Source: Lutibaculum sp963816555 (lineage in GTDB: Bacteria > Pseudomonadota > Alphaproteobacteria > Rhizobiales > Tepidamorphaceae). From it: a stretch of 64,000 nucleotides of DNA. Positions 13,900 to 23,093 of the stretch are shown one piece after another. The position numbers were made by a program, and so were the translations under genes. The stretch lies in NCBI GenBank assembly GCA_963816555.1, contig CAWFLD010000004.1, positions 124,001 through 188,000 on the forward strand, written 5' to 3'. Within the stretch, counting starts at the first letter, position 1. Every line of letters begins with the position of its first letter. The notes beneath the pieces were generated by a model. The model did no database searches. It was given only the letters and a program-made list of their open reading frames with translations, and was not told the DNA's origin.

Positions 13900-15087
13900 C
13901 TACGCGGCGCTGCGCCTCGGCTGCGCCAGCACGCCGCCCGTCGTCGGCTGCCTGACCCCGGTCGTGGCCGGGAAGGTCAGCGGCAGGCCGCGCAGCGAGC
14001 GGACGGCCAGATAGGCGAAGGCCTGCGCCTCGAGATGATCGGCCGACCAGCCGACCCGGTCGGCCGTCCACACCTCTCCCTCGAGCCGCTTTTCCAGCTC
14101 GCCCATGATCGTCGGGTTGCGCGCGCCGCCGCCGGCGACGATCCAGCACACGGGCGGCGCAGGGAAGTGCAGCTCGGCCATCGCCACGCTGGCGGCGGTG
14201 AAGGCGACGAGCGTCGCCGCCCCGTCCTCGAGCGACAGCCCCTCCACCGGCGCGGGGTCGAAGGCGTTGCGGTCGAGAGATTTCGGCACCGGCGCGCTGA
14301 AATAGGGGGCGTCGAGCAGGCGCGACAGCGCCTCGGTGTCGACCCGGCCCTGCGCGGCGATGGCGCCCCCCGCATCGTGCGAGGCGCCGGTGTGCCGCCT
14401 GATCCAGTCGTCGAGCAGCGCGTTGGCCGGGCCGGTGTCGAAGGCCATGGGGCCCTCCCCGTCCTCCTCCTCGCCGATCCAGGTGACGTTGGCGACGCCG
14501 CCGAGGTTCAGGACGACGATCGGCAGGTTGAGGCGGCCCGAGCGCACCAGCGCCCGGTGATAGGCCGGCGCGAGCGGCGCGCCCTGCCCGCCCGCCGCGA
14601 CGTCGGCGGCCCTGAAATCGTGCACGACGTCGATGCCGAGCCGCTCGGCCAGCGCCTCGCCGTCGCCGATCTGCACCGTCAGGCCGCGTTCGGGCCGGTG
14701 CAGCACCGTCTGGCCGTGGAAGCCGACGACGTCGACGTCCTCCGCGGAGAGGCCGTGCTCCGCGAGGAACGCCTCGACGGCCTCGGCATGGGCGGCGGTC
14801 ACGATCTCCTCGGCCTCGCGCAGCGCGCCGGGCCGGGACGTGCGGTCGTCGAGCGACACGGCCTCGGCGAGCGCCTGGCGCAGCACCGCGCGCTCCGCGT
14901 CCGTGTAGGGCCGGCTCGAGACGAAGGCGGCCTCTTCGTCCGGCGCCGCCGTCGCGGACCGCCGCGGCCGCCGGAGGCCGGGGAAGACGAGCTCGCTGCC
15001 GTCCGTGGTGATCAGGGCGACGTCGACCCCGTCCATCGAGGTGCCGCTCATCAGGCCGATCGCGGTGCGGATGCTGGCGTCTCTCAC
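13900..15087 (-). CDS. anmK: Anhydro-N-acetylmuramic acid kinase
   Basis: Phosphorylates and opens 1,6-anhydro-MurNAc from cell-wall turnover, feeding peptidoglycan recycling. Seen: IGLMSGTSMDGVDVAL at the N terminus, GFHGQTVLHRP, LNLGGVANVTWIG and AFDTGPANALLDDW, all family hallmarks. I chose the GTG at 15087 (VRDASIRTAIG), giving 395 residues; a TTG at 15108 would add seven. It is divergent from tyrS and 22 bases from the convergent hydrolase stop. Fits with the amidase, PBP1a and M23 peptidase nearby as cell-wall genes, but not in one operon with them. Confidence 0.93.
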   Translation of the reverse strand: MRDASIRTAIGLMSGTSMDGVDVALITTDGSELVFPGLRRPRRSATAAPDEEAAFVSSRPYTDAERAVLRQALAEAVSLDDRTSRPGALREAEEIVTAAHAEAVEAFLAEHGLSAEDVDVVGFHGQTVLHRPERGLTVQIGDGEALAERLGIDVVHDFRAADVAAGGQGAPLAPAYHRALVRSGRLNLPIVVLNLGGVANVTWIGEEEDGEGPMAFDTGPANALLDDWIRRHTGASHDAGGAIAAQGRVDTEALSRLLDAPYFSAPVPKSLDRNAFDPAPVEGLSLEDGAATLVAFTAASVAMAELHFPAPPVCWIVAGGGARNPTIMGELEKRLEGEVWTADRVGWSADHLEAQAFAYLAVRSLRGLPLTFPATTGVRQPTTGGVLAQPRRSAA

Positions 15088-15168
15088 GTGGTGCAAAGCC
15101 TCGTGCAAACTGCTAGATCAGCGCCATTCATTGCACGAGTCACCCCCTGAGGCGAATAGCGAACCGAC

Positions 15169-16422
15169 ATGAGCGGCTTCAAATCGGACTTCCTGAAGAC
15201 GCTGAGCGAGCGTGGATTCATCCACCAGACCTCGGACGACCACGGGCTCGACGAGCTCTTCAGGACGACCAGCGTCACCGGCTATATCGGCTTCGATGCG
15301 ACGGCGCGCAGCCTCCATGCCGGCTCGCTCATCCAGATCATGATGCTCTACTGGATGCAGCAGACGGGCCACCGGCCGATCGCGCTGATGGGTGGCGGCA
15401 CGTCGCTGATCGGCGACCCCTCGTTCAAGGACGAGGCGCGCAAGCTCCTGACCGTGGACGACATCGAGGAGAACCTGCAGGGCATCCGCCGCGTCTTCGC
15501 GCGCTACCTCGACCTCGGCGACGGGCCGGGGCAGGCGATGATGCTGAACAACGCCGACTGGCTTCTCGGCATCAACTACGTCGAGTTCCTGCGCGACGTG
15601 GGGCGGCACTTCTCGGTCAACCGGATGCTGAGCTTCGACTCGGTGAAGCTGCGGCTCGACCGCGAGCAGTCGCTGTCCTTCCTCGAGTTCAACTACATGA
15701 TCCTGCAGGCCTACGACTTCGTCGAGCTCTACCGGCGGACCGGCTGCCGGCTGCAGATGGGCGGCTCCGACCAGTGGGGCAACATCGTCAACGGCATCGA
15801 CCTCGGCCGCAGGCTGGAGAACGTCGAGCTCTTCGCCCTCACCTCGCCGCTGCTGACGACCTCGTCGGGGGCGAAGATGGGCAAGACGGCCAGCGGCGCC
15901 GTCTGGCTCAACGAGGACATGCTGAGCCCGTGGGACTTCTGGCAGTACTGGCGCAACACCGAGGACGCGGACGTGGGCCGGTTCCTCAGGCTCTACACGC
16001 CGATGCCGCTCGACGAGATCGCCCGGCTGGAGGCGCTGTCGGGCGCGGAGATCAACGAGGCGAAGAAGGTGCTCGCGACCGAGGTCACGGCGATGCTGCA
16101 CGGCCGCGAGGCCGCCGAGCAGGCGGCCGAGACGGCACGGCGAACCTTCGAGGAGCAGAGCTTCGCCAGCGACCTGCCGAGCGTCACGGTGCCGGCGCAG
16201 GAGCTCGACGAGGGGATCGGCGTCCTGACGGCCTTCGTCCGCGCCGGCCTCTGCGCCTCGAACGGCGAAGCCCGCCGCGCCGTCCAGAACGGCGCGATTC
16301 GCGTCAACGACCGGCCGATGAGCGATCCGCACCGCGTCCTCGCCTCGACCGACGTGACGACGGACGGCGTGATCAAGCTGTCCTTCGGCCGCAAGAAGCA
16401 CGCGCTGCTGAAGCCGGAATAG
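15169..16422 (+). CDS. tyrS: Tyrosyl-tRNA synthetase
   Basis: Charges tRNA-Tyr. 417 residues, normal for the bacterial enzyme. Seen: Rossmann fold with YIGFDATARSLHAGS (class I HIGH-type motif), QMGGSDQWGNI, the KMSKS-type loop GAKMGKTASG, and a C-terminal S4 RNA-binding domain (about 350-417: NGEARRAVQNGAIRVND). Starts at MSGFKSDFL. Its stop is only seven bases from the stop of the convergent AsmA-like gene. Confidence 0.97.
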   Translation: MSGFKSDFLKTLSERGFIHQTSDDHGLDELFRTTSVTGYIGFDATARSLHAGSLIQIMMLYWMQQTGHRPIALMGGGTSLIGDPSFKDEARKLLTVDDIEENLQGIRRVFARYLDLGDGPGQAMMLNNADWLLGINYVEFLRDVGRHFSVNRMLSFDSVKLRLDREQSLSFLEFNYMILQAYDFVELYRRTGCRLQMGGSDQWGNIVNGIDLGRRLENVELFALTSPLLTTSSGAKMGKTASGAVWLNEDMLSPWDFWQYWRNTEDADVGRFLRLYTPMPLDEIARLEALSGAEINEAKKVLATEVTAMLHGREAAEQAAETARRTFEEQSFASDLPSVTVPAQELDEGIGVLTAFVRAGLCASNGEARRAVQNGAIRVNDRPMSDPHRVLASTDVTTDGVIKLSFGRKKHALLKPE

Positions 16423-16429
16423 CAGGTCT

Positions 16430-19400
16430 CTACCGGAGCGGCGCCCCGCCGCTCCGGCTCGGCGCGTCGAAGGCGCGCGGATTGTCCATGCCGAGGATGT
16501 AGCGGAAGACGCCGGGCGCCACGACCGACAGCGGGTTCACCGTCAGGTCGGGCGAGGCGAAGCCGCCCCTCAGGGAATAGGTGATCCCGAGCAGCCCCTC
16601 GTTGCGCTTGCCGCCGAGAAGCGCGCCGAACACCGGCACCCTCTGGAACAGGTTGTTGATCGCGTAGAGCGGCACGTAGGTGCCGTGCAGGTCGAGGCGC
16701 CGCGTGCGCAGCGCGATCGATCCCTCGACGGTCGCGCCGACGGCTGCGCCGCGGATGACGCCGTTGCGGACGTCGAGCCGGCCGCCGGCGAGCGCGAACT
16801 GCGCCTCCATCCGGTCGAGGCGCACGTCGCCCGGATCGACGAGCGCGGAATCGGAGCGGGTCCGCGCCGAGACCGGCGCGTCCGGCCGCACCGACTTCTG
16901 CTGGTCGTCGCCGGTGGCGATCAGCCGCTTCACCGCCGGGTCGTCGGAGATCGAGAAATCGTCGACGCCGAGCCGCCCGACCAGCGCATCCGCCGGGCCC
17001 TGCCAGTTCGCCACGACGCTGAGCGTGCCGCCGCGCATGTTGGGATAGATGCCGAGGAACGAGAACACCGCGCCGGCATCGCCGCTGCGCACCGACAGGG
17101 CGGGGCTCGAATTCGTGGAATAGGCGACGTTGACCGAGGCGCCGGCCCCGATGATGCCGGACAGGTCGGCGGAGCGGACGCCGCCGCTGCCGACCGAGAG
17201 CGAGCCGATCAGGTCCGACAGGACCATGCCGTTGCGGCCCAGCGCCTTGCGCACGTCGAACTCGACCTCGGCCGGCTGCGGCGCCGAGGCGTCGCCGCCG
17301 CCGGACGGGCTGAAGCCGTCGAGCGCGGGGGTTATGTCGAGCGTGTCCCCCTTCAGCGTGAAGACGCGGCGGCCGCCGCTGGAGTGGCCGGACACGGAGA
17401 GATCGGTGCCGTTCGGCAGGCGGAACACCGGCAGCGACAGGTTCACGAGGCTGCCGTCGCGGTCGACCTCGACCTTGCCCTCGATGCGCATGTGCGAGGC
17501 GGTGAGGACGAGATCGTCGACGCTGACCGCCTTGCCGTCCTGGGTGAGGTCGAACGATGCCTTGGCGGGCGTGCCGGCGGGCTTGTCGAGGCCGAGCTGG
17601 GCGAGGTGCAGCCGCGCCTTGGTGAGGTCGACCTCGATGCGCTGGGAGGCGCCCTTCTCGGTCGCCGCGATGTCGCTGACGGTCGCCTCGACGGGGCCCG
17701 AGAGGAGGCCGCCGAGGTCGAGCCCCATGCGCTTGCGGGCCGCCTCGTCGAGCTTCATCGTGACGGTGCGGGCGCCGCCGCCCCTGTCCTCGTCGAGCGG
17801 CTGGCGCATCGACAGGTCGGCCGGCACGCCGTCGATCTTCGCGCTGCCGTCGATCGTCACCCAGTTGTCCGCGACCTGGATCTTGACGTCGCCGTCGGTG
17901 ACCTTGCGGTCCTCGATCAGCCCGTCGGCGCTGAGATTCTTGATGGTGCCGTCGGCGGAGACCTCGACGTCGGCGAACCGCACGTCGGCGGTGAGCGGCA
18001 TCTTGAGCGTGACGTCGACGTCGGCGGTGCCGTGGATGTTCGAGGGGTTGATGCCGCGCCGGGCCGCGAGCGCCAGCGGCTCGTAGTTCAGCAGCTCCGA
18101 CACCGCGTCGGCGTCGCCCGCCAGCGAAAGGCTGATCTCGCCGACCGCCGGCTTCGGCCGCAGGTCGCCGACATTGAACCGGCCGTCGGTGACCGCGATC
18201 TCGCCGCGCCCGACATGGACCTTCGCCGGCTTCGTCAGCCGCAGGTCGAAGGCGCCGGGGCTGAGCGTCGCGGTGGCGCTGGCGCCCTCCACCGGGGGCA
18301 TGTCGCCGAGATAGCCGAAGGTCACGTCCTTCAGGTCGAAGGCGAGCTCGTAGGCGCGCTCGGGCAGCGGCTTGCCGCGCAGCGCCGAGGCGATCTCCTC
18401 GGGGTGGATGTCGACCGTCAGCCGCGCCTTCGAGACGATGCCGTCGCGGATGTTCTTCACGACCCAGTTGCGCGCGCCCGTGCCGAGGAAGGGCGGCCAG
18501 AGGTTCTTCAGGGCGCGCACCGGGACCGGGGCGCTGCTGCCGGCGAGGCGGATGCCGGGGCTCTCGCGGCCGCCGCCGAGCATGCCGACCATCGAGGCGG
18601 CCGCCTCCGGCGAGGCGATGTCGAAGCGGGTGATGTTCAGGATGTTCTGGGCGCGCACGTAGAACGCCTCGACGCTGACCAGCGGGAAGCGGGCCGGCCA
18701 GTCGGCTTCCGGGTCGGCGAGGCGGACATTGGTCAGCTTGAGCTTCACGGGCCACGTCCCGTAGCCGAAATCGCCGCGATGCGGCACGACGATCTCGCCG
18801 CTCAGCGTGCCGCGGTTCTCGCCGGCGACGAGGGTCGAGGGATGGATCGTCAGCCGTCCCGAGCGCCGGTTCCAGTCGGCGGCGATCGTCATCTCGTCGA
18901 CCTGGAGGTCGTCGCCGCCGGCCGGGCCGAACTGCCCGGGGCCCACCGTCAGGTCGAGCGACACCGTCTCGATGTCGCCGTTGGCGGCGACCTTCATCGC
19001 CGCCCGGCCGCCGATCGGGCTCGTCGCCTTGAAGGGCAGCGCGCGCGGCAGCAGCGGCTCGAAATCCTGGGCGTCGACATTGTCGAGCGAGAGGTCGACG
19101 GAGACGCCCCGGTCGGTCTCGCGATAGAGCCGGCCGCCGATCTGCGCCGCGCCCGGCCCCTCCCCGACCGTTGCCTCGAAGCCGATCGTCTGCGGCGCCG
19201 CCTCGCGCTTGAGGAGCAGCGTCACGCGGCGCGAGCGAGCGCGTCTCGCGTCCGCCGCGGCGGACGACGAGGCGGGCGTCCTCGACGCCGAGCTCCTGGA
19301 GGGCGCCGATGCCGCTGCCGGATTCGAGCATCGTGAAGCCGATGCCGAGGGCGTCGATGACGGAGGTGACGCTCCAGTCCGGGTCGTCGGCGGCGCCCGT

Positions 19401-19916
19401 CGGGCGGGGCGCGTCGGCGAGCAGCGCGAGGCCGCCCTGCTCGTCCTCGACGAGGGTGACCTCCGGCTGGACGATCCGGATCGAGCTCGCGGCGACCCTG
19501 CCGAGAAGCAGCGCGCGGGCGTTCAGCCCGACGGCGGCGCGCGGAACGACGAAGACGGTGCCGCCTTCCGGCCGGAGAAGCTCCACCTGGCTGAGCTGGA
19601 CCGTGAGCTCGCCGGTGCGCTGCGAGCGCTGCAGCACCGCGTCGCCGATCTGCACGGAATAGCCTTCCGGCAGGTGCTGCTCGATCGACGCCTCGATCCG
19701 CGGGGTGAGGAGCGAGAGCGGCACCTTGTCGACGAAGAGGAGGAGGAGGAGCGCCGCGACGCCGGCGACGGCAACGACGACGAGGCCGGCGCACACGCGC
19801 AACGCGTGCCGCGCCCGCCGCCGCGGCACGTCGGGGGGATAGTCGTCCGGCCCCTCGTGCGGCATCGCTGGCCCGGGCTCCGTGGAGTCGCGGCCGATGT
19901 CTCGTGCGTCGTCCAT
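16430..19916 (-). CDS. AsmA-like / DUF3971 envelope protein (frameshift near 19230)
   Basis: A large AsmA-like protein of the DUF3971/YhdP group, repaired length 1,161 residues. Family members sit in the inner membrane and reach into the periplasm, and several are implicated in lipid transport to the outer membrane. Seen: a short Arg-rich cytoplasmic start, one membrane segment (GLVVVAVAGVAALLLLLFV), then a long beta-rich chain with repeated short strands, and near the C terminus ALLGGKRNEGLLGITYSLRG and PDLTVNPLSVVAPGVFRYI, typical of the AsmA C-terminal domain. One extra C at about 19229-19232 breaks the frame after RSLA; downstream it continues RVTLLLKREAAP. The start at 19916 gives MDDARDIGRD. 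Confidence 0.85.
16433..16457. terminator. Hairpin at the tyrS / AsmA-like gene junction
   Basis: A perfect 11-bp stem (16433-16443 with 16447-16457, loop CCC) built from the last codons of the - strand gene. There is no T run on either side, so terminator activity is only inferred. Confidence 0.45.
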
Positions 19917-20067
19917 CTCGGAATCGTGCGACCTAGCGGGATCCTCGGGATATGTTTTCCCGCCGCCGCGCGATCCCGCCGGCCACGATCGCCGTATCCC
20001 ACAAACAGCACTCAGACATAGCCTAGCACGACCATCGACCTAGTCCCGCGGCAAACAGGAGGATCTT

Positions 20068-20539
20068 GTGAGCAACCTGCCATCGCAAGGCGCGAAGGCG
20101 CCTGATTTCGCCCTCGCCGGCCCCGGCGGCAAGACGATCTCTTTGTCAGACCATCGTGGCCGGAAAGTGGTCCTGTACTTCTACCCGAAGGACGACACGA
20201 GCGGCTGCACGAAGGAGGCCATCGCCTTCAGCGGGCTCGCGGAGGCCTTCGGCGCGGCCGACACCGAGGTCATCGGGATCTCGCCCGACCCGGTCGCCTC
20301 GCACGAGAAGTTCGCCGCCAAGCACGGGCTTTCCGTGACCCTCCTCGCCGATCCCGGACAAGCAGGTGCTGCAGGAGTACGGGGTGTGGGTCGAGAAGAG
20401 CATGTACGGCCGCAAGTTCATGGGCGTCGAGCGCAGCACGCTGCTGATCGACCGCGACGGCACGGTCGCCCGCGCCTGGCCCAAGGTGAAGGTCGCCGGC
20501 CACGCCGAGGAGGTGCTGGCGGCGGCGCAGGCGCTGTGA
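20068..20539 (+). CDS. bcp: Thioredoxin-dependent peroxiredoxin, Bcp/PrxQ type (frameshift near 20351)
   Basis: Reduces peroxides using a reactive cysteine. Repaired length 156 residues. Seen: FYPKDDTSGCTKEA, whose C47 is the peroxidatic cysteine; it is the only cysteine, so no resolving cysteine is present and the enzyme would be of 1-Cys type. After ADP one extra C (GATCCCGGAC for GATCCGGAC) breaks the frame; repaired, it reads DKQVLQEYGVWVEKSMYGRK and ends EEVLAAAQAL. RBS AGGAGG precedes the start codon at 20068 (it is displayed as GTG). Followed by the M23 peptidase gene after 97 bases. Confidence 0.92.
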
Positions 20540-20636
20540 CCGGATCGCAGGGCCCGAAGGCCCGGCCGTCTTGAGGAGGCGTTAACCTTACCATGGGATC
20601 ACTGACCGCATCGGATGTGATGAAATCTCTCCTGGA

Positions 20637-21893
20637 ATGCGGTCAAGAATGGCGAAGGAACGTGTCGACCGAGCCCGCCTGACGCACTACACGGCGCCGC
20701 TCCCTGCGGCGCCGGATGCCGGCGCGGGATTCGGCCGCCTGCCCGCGGTGGCGGCGGGCGTGGTCTCGCTGGCCGCGGCGGCCGCCAGCGTCTTCCTCGT
20801 CTTCCAGCTCTCCCCCCAGGCGGCAGCCCCCGAGGCCACGGTGCCGGAGACGGCGCAGCTCATCGGCCTGCGCGGCGCGACGGAGGATCCCGTCGTCGCG
20901 CTCGCCGCGCCGGTGTCGGCGAAGGCGGCCGAAGACGCGCGCACGCGGAGCGCCATCGAGGCGCGCATGGCCGAGCTGCGCGAGCGCCAGGCGAAGCTCG
21001 TCAGGCGCCAGGGCCGGCTGGCCGCGCTCCTCGAATCCGCCAAGGCCCACAAGATCGAGGTCCGGCCCGAGGACGTCGCCGTGGCGCGGAACGACCGGCA
21101 GGTCGTGCTCGCCAGCCTGTCGCGCCGGCCGGTGGCCGGGCCGCGACCGCTTCCCGCCGCCGACGAGACGCTGGCGGTCAACACCTTCAACCGGCCGCCG
21201 GCGCTTCGGCGCGCCGACGAGCTCGACCTCGCCCTGCAGGGGCTGGAGCGGACGCAGGACGCCGTGTTCGCCGCCCTCGAGGATGCGGTCGAGGAGCGCA
21301 TCGAGACGCTGGCGAGCATCCCGGCCGAGCTGGGGCTGGCGAAGCCTTCCGAAGGCACGGGCGGGCCGTTCCTGGAGCTGCGCGGCGTCGAGGCGCCGCT
21401 GCAGCCGACGGACCGCTTCCAGGTCTTCCAGACGGCGCTCGAGCAGGTCGGCGAGCTCGAGGAGATGGTCGACGCCCTGCCCGTGCGCCTGCCGCTCGCG
21501 CGCAAGCTCACCGTCACCAGCGGCTACGGCCGCCGCCGCGACCCCTTCCTCGGCACCCCGGCGATGCACACGGGCATCGACCTCGCCGCGCCGCGCGGCA
21601 CCCCCGTCCACGCGACGGCGTCGGGCACCGTGACGTTCGCGGAATGGAACGGCGGCTACGGCCGGATGATCGAGATCGACCACGGCAACGGCCATCGCAC
21701 CCGCTACGGGCACCTGAGCAAGATCGGCGTGCAGGAGGGCGAGAAGGTCGAGGCCGGCGAGGTGATCGGCAATGTCGGCAGCACCGGCCGCAGCACCGGC
21801 CCGCACCTGCACTACGAGATGGTGCGGGACGGCCATCGCCGCGATCCCTCGCCCTATCTCGACGTCGCCAAGCTCATCGGCAAGGAGATCTGA
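20637..21893 (+). CDS. M23 family (LytM-like) metallopeptidase, membrane anchored
   Basis: Periplasmic peptidoglycan endopeptidase or an amidase activator. 418 residues from 20637, or 414 from the ATG at 20649. Seen: one N-terminal membrane segment (about 35-60), a helical, probably coiled-coil stretch (IEARMAELRERQAKLVRRQ), and a C-terminal M23 domain with HTGIDLAAPRGTPVHA (zinc histidine and aspartate), YGHLSKIGV and HLHYEM. All zinc ligands of an active M23 domain appear present. A 10-bp hairpin follows the stop immediately. Confidence 0.88.
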   Translation: MRSRMAKERVDRARLTHYTAPLPAAPDAGAGFGRLPAVAAGVVSLAAAAASVFLVFQLSPQAAAPEATVPETAQLIGLRGATEDPVVALAAPVSAKAAEDARTRSAIEARMAELRERQAKLVRRQGRLAALLESAKAHKIEVRPEDVAVARNDRQVVLASLSRRPVAGPRPLPAADETLAVNTFNRPPALRRADELDLALQGLERTQDAVFAALEDAVEERIETLASIPAELGLAKPSEGTGGPFLELRGVEAPLQPTDRFQVFQTALEQVGELEEMVDALPVRLPLARKLTVTSGYGRRRDPFLGTPAMHTGIDLAAPRGTPVHATASGTVTFAEWNGGYGRMIEIDHGNGHRTRYGHLSKIGVQEGEKVEAGEVIGNVGSTGRSTGPHLHYEMVRDGHRRDPSPYLDVAKLIGKEI

Positions 21894-21916
21894 CGCGGAC
21901 CGCTGGGCGGTCCGCG
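21894..21916. terminator. Hairpin between the M23 gene and prfB
   Basis: Perfect 10-bp stem (21894-21903 with 21907-21916, loop TGG) filling the gap between the two converging stop codons. No T run follows, so efficiency is uncertain. Confidence 0.5.
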
Positions 21917-21920
21917 CCGA

Positions 21921-23034
21921 CTACGCGTCTTCCTTGGCGCCGACGCGCTGGGCGAGCGAGGCTTCCATGAACTCGTCGAGGTCGCCGTTCAGCACGTTGT
22001 CCGGATCGCTGCGCTCGACGCCCGTCCGCGTGTCCTTGACCATCTGGTAGGGCTGCAGGACGTAGGAGCGGATCTGGTGGCCCCAGCCGATGTCGGTCTT
22101 CGACGCCGCCTCGGCCATCGCCTCCTCCTCGCGCTTCTTCAGCTCGAGCTCGTAGAGGCGCGCCTTCAGCATCGCCCAGGCCGTGGCCCGGTTCTTGTGC
22201 TGCGAGCGCTCGTTCTGGCAGGCGACGACGATGCCGGTCGGGATGTGCGTCAGGCGCACCGCCGAATTGGTCGTGTTGACGTGCTGGCCGCCGGCGCCGG
22301 AGGAGCGGTAGGTATCCACCCGCACCTCGGACTCGTTGATGTCGACCTCGATCGAATCGTCGACCACCGGATAGACCCACACCGAGGCGAAGCTCGTGTG
22401 CCGCCGGGCGGCCGAATTGTACGGCGAGATGCGCACGAGGCGGTGCACGCCCGACTCGGTCTTCAGCCAGCCATAGGCGTTCGGCCCCTTGATCTGCAGC
22501 GTGGCGGACTTGATGCCCGCCTCCTCGCCGGCGTTGTAGCCGATCTCCTCGACCTTGTAGCCGTGCGCCGACGCCCAGCGCGAGTACATGCGCAGCAGCA
22601 TCTCCGCCCAGTCCTGGCTCTCCGTGCCGCCGGCTCCGGCGTGCACCTCGAGATAGGTGTCGTTCTTGTCGGCCTCGCCGGAGAGCAGCGCCTCGATCTG
22701 GCGCTTGTGGGCCTCGCGGGAGAGCCCGATCAGCGTGTCGTGCGCGTCCTTGACGACGGTCTCGTCGCCCTCCTCCTCGGCGAGCTCGATCAGCTCGACC
22801 GTGCTCTCGAGCTCGTTCTCGAGCGCGCCGACGCCCTCGAGCTGGTCCTGGAGGTACTGGCGCTCGCGCATGACCGACTGCGCGCGCTCGGGGTCATCCC
22901 AGAGCGAGGGATCCTCGACGAGGGCGTTCAGCTCGTCGAGACGTCTGGTCGCGACGTCCCAGTCAAAGATGCCTCCGTAGCAGGGTCACCGCCTGGCGGA
23001 TTTCGTCGACGAGTGTCTGGTCTTCGGCACGCAT
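21921..23034 (-). CDS. prfB: Peptide chain release factor 2, with programmed +1 frameshift
   Basis: Recognises UGA and UAA stop codons and releases the finished peptide. Translation starts at the ATG at 23034 (MRAEDQTLVDEIRQAV) and meets an in-frame TGA after RRHL; a +1 shift there continues LDWDVATRRLDELNALVED and then the main body. Seen in the body: the SPF-like tripeptide region ISPYNSAARRHTSFASV and the catalytic GGQ in SSGAGGQHVNTTNSAVRL. Total about 370 residues, normal for RF2. The frame change is natural regulation, not an error. It lies 60 bases downstream of the mrcA stop, a common order in alphaproteobacteria. Confidence 0.96.
22962..22976 (-). promoter_or_regulatory. RF2 programmed frameshift site
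   Basis: On the - strand: GGAGG (22976-22972), CAT, then CTT TGA C (22968-22962). This is the classical RF2 recoding signal: a Shine-Dalgarno-like element, slippery CTT and a TGA read poorly when RF2 is scarce, so RF2 controls its own level. Confidence 0.95.
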
Positions 23035-23093
23035 GGTTCACCCTGCCTCTGTTCGTGTCGTCTCGGATTGATGGCCGATCCGGGGTGTCCGGA

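Noticed and set aside
22962..23034. prfB break as another sequencing insertion
   Set aside because: The junction fits the natural RF2 recoding site exactly and needs no base removed.
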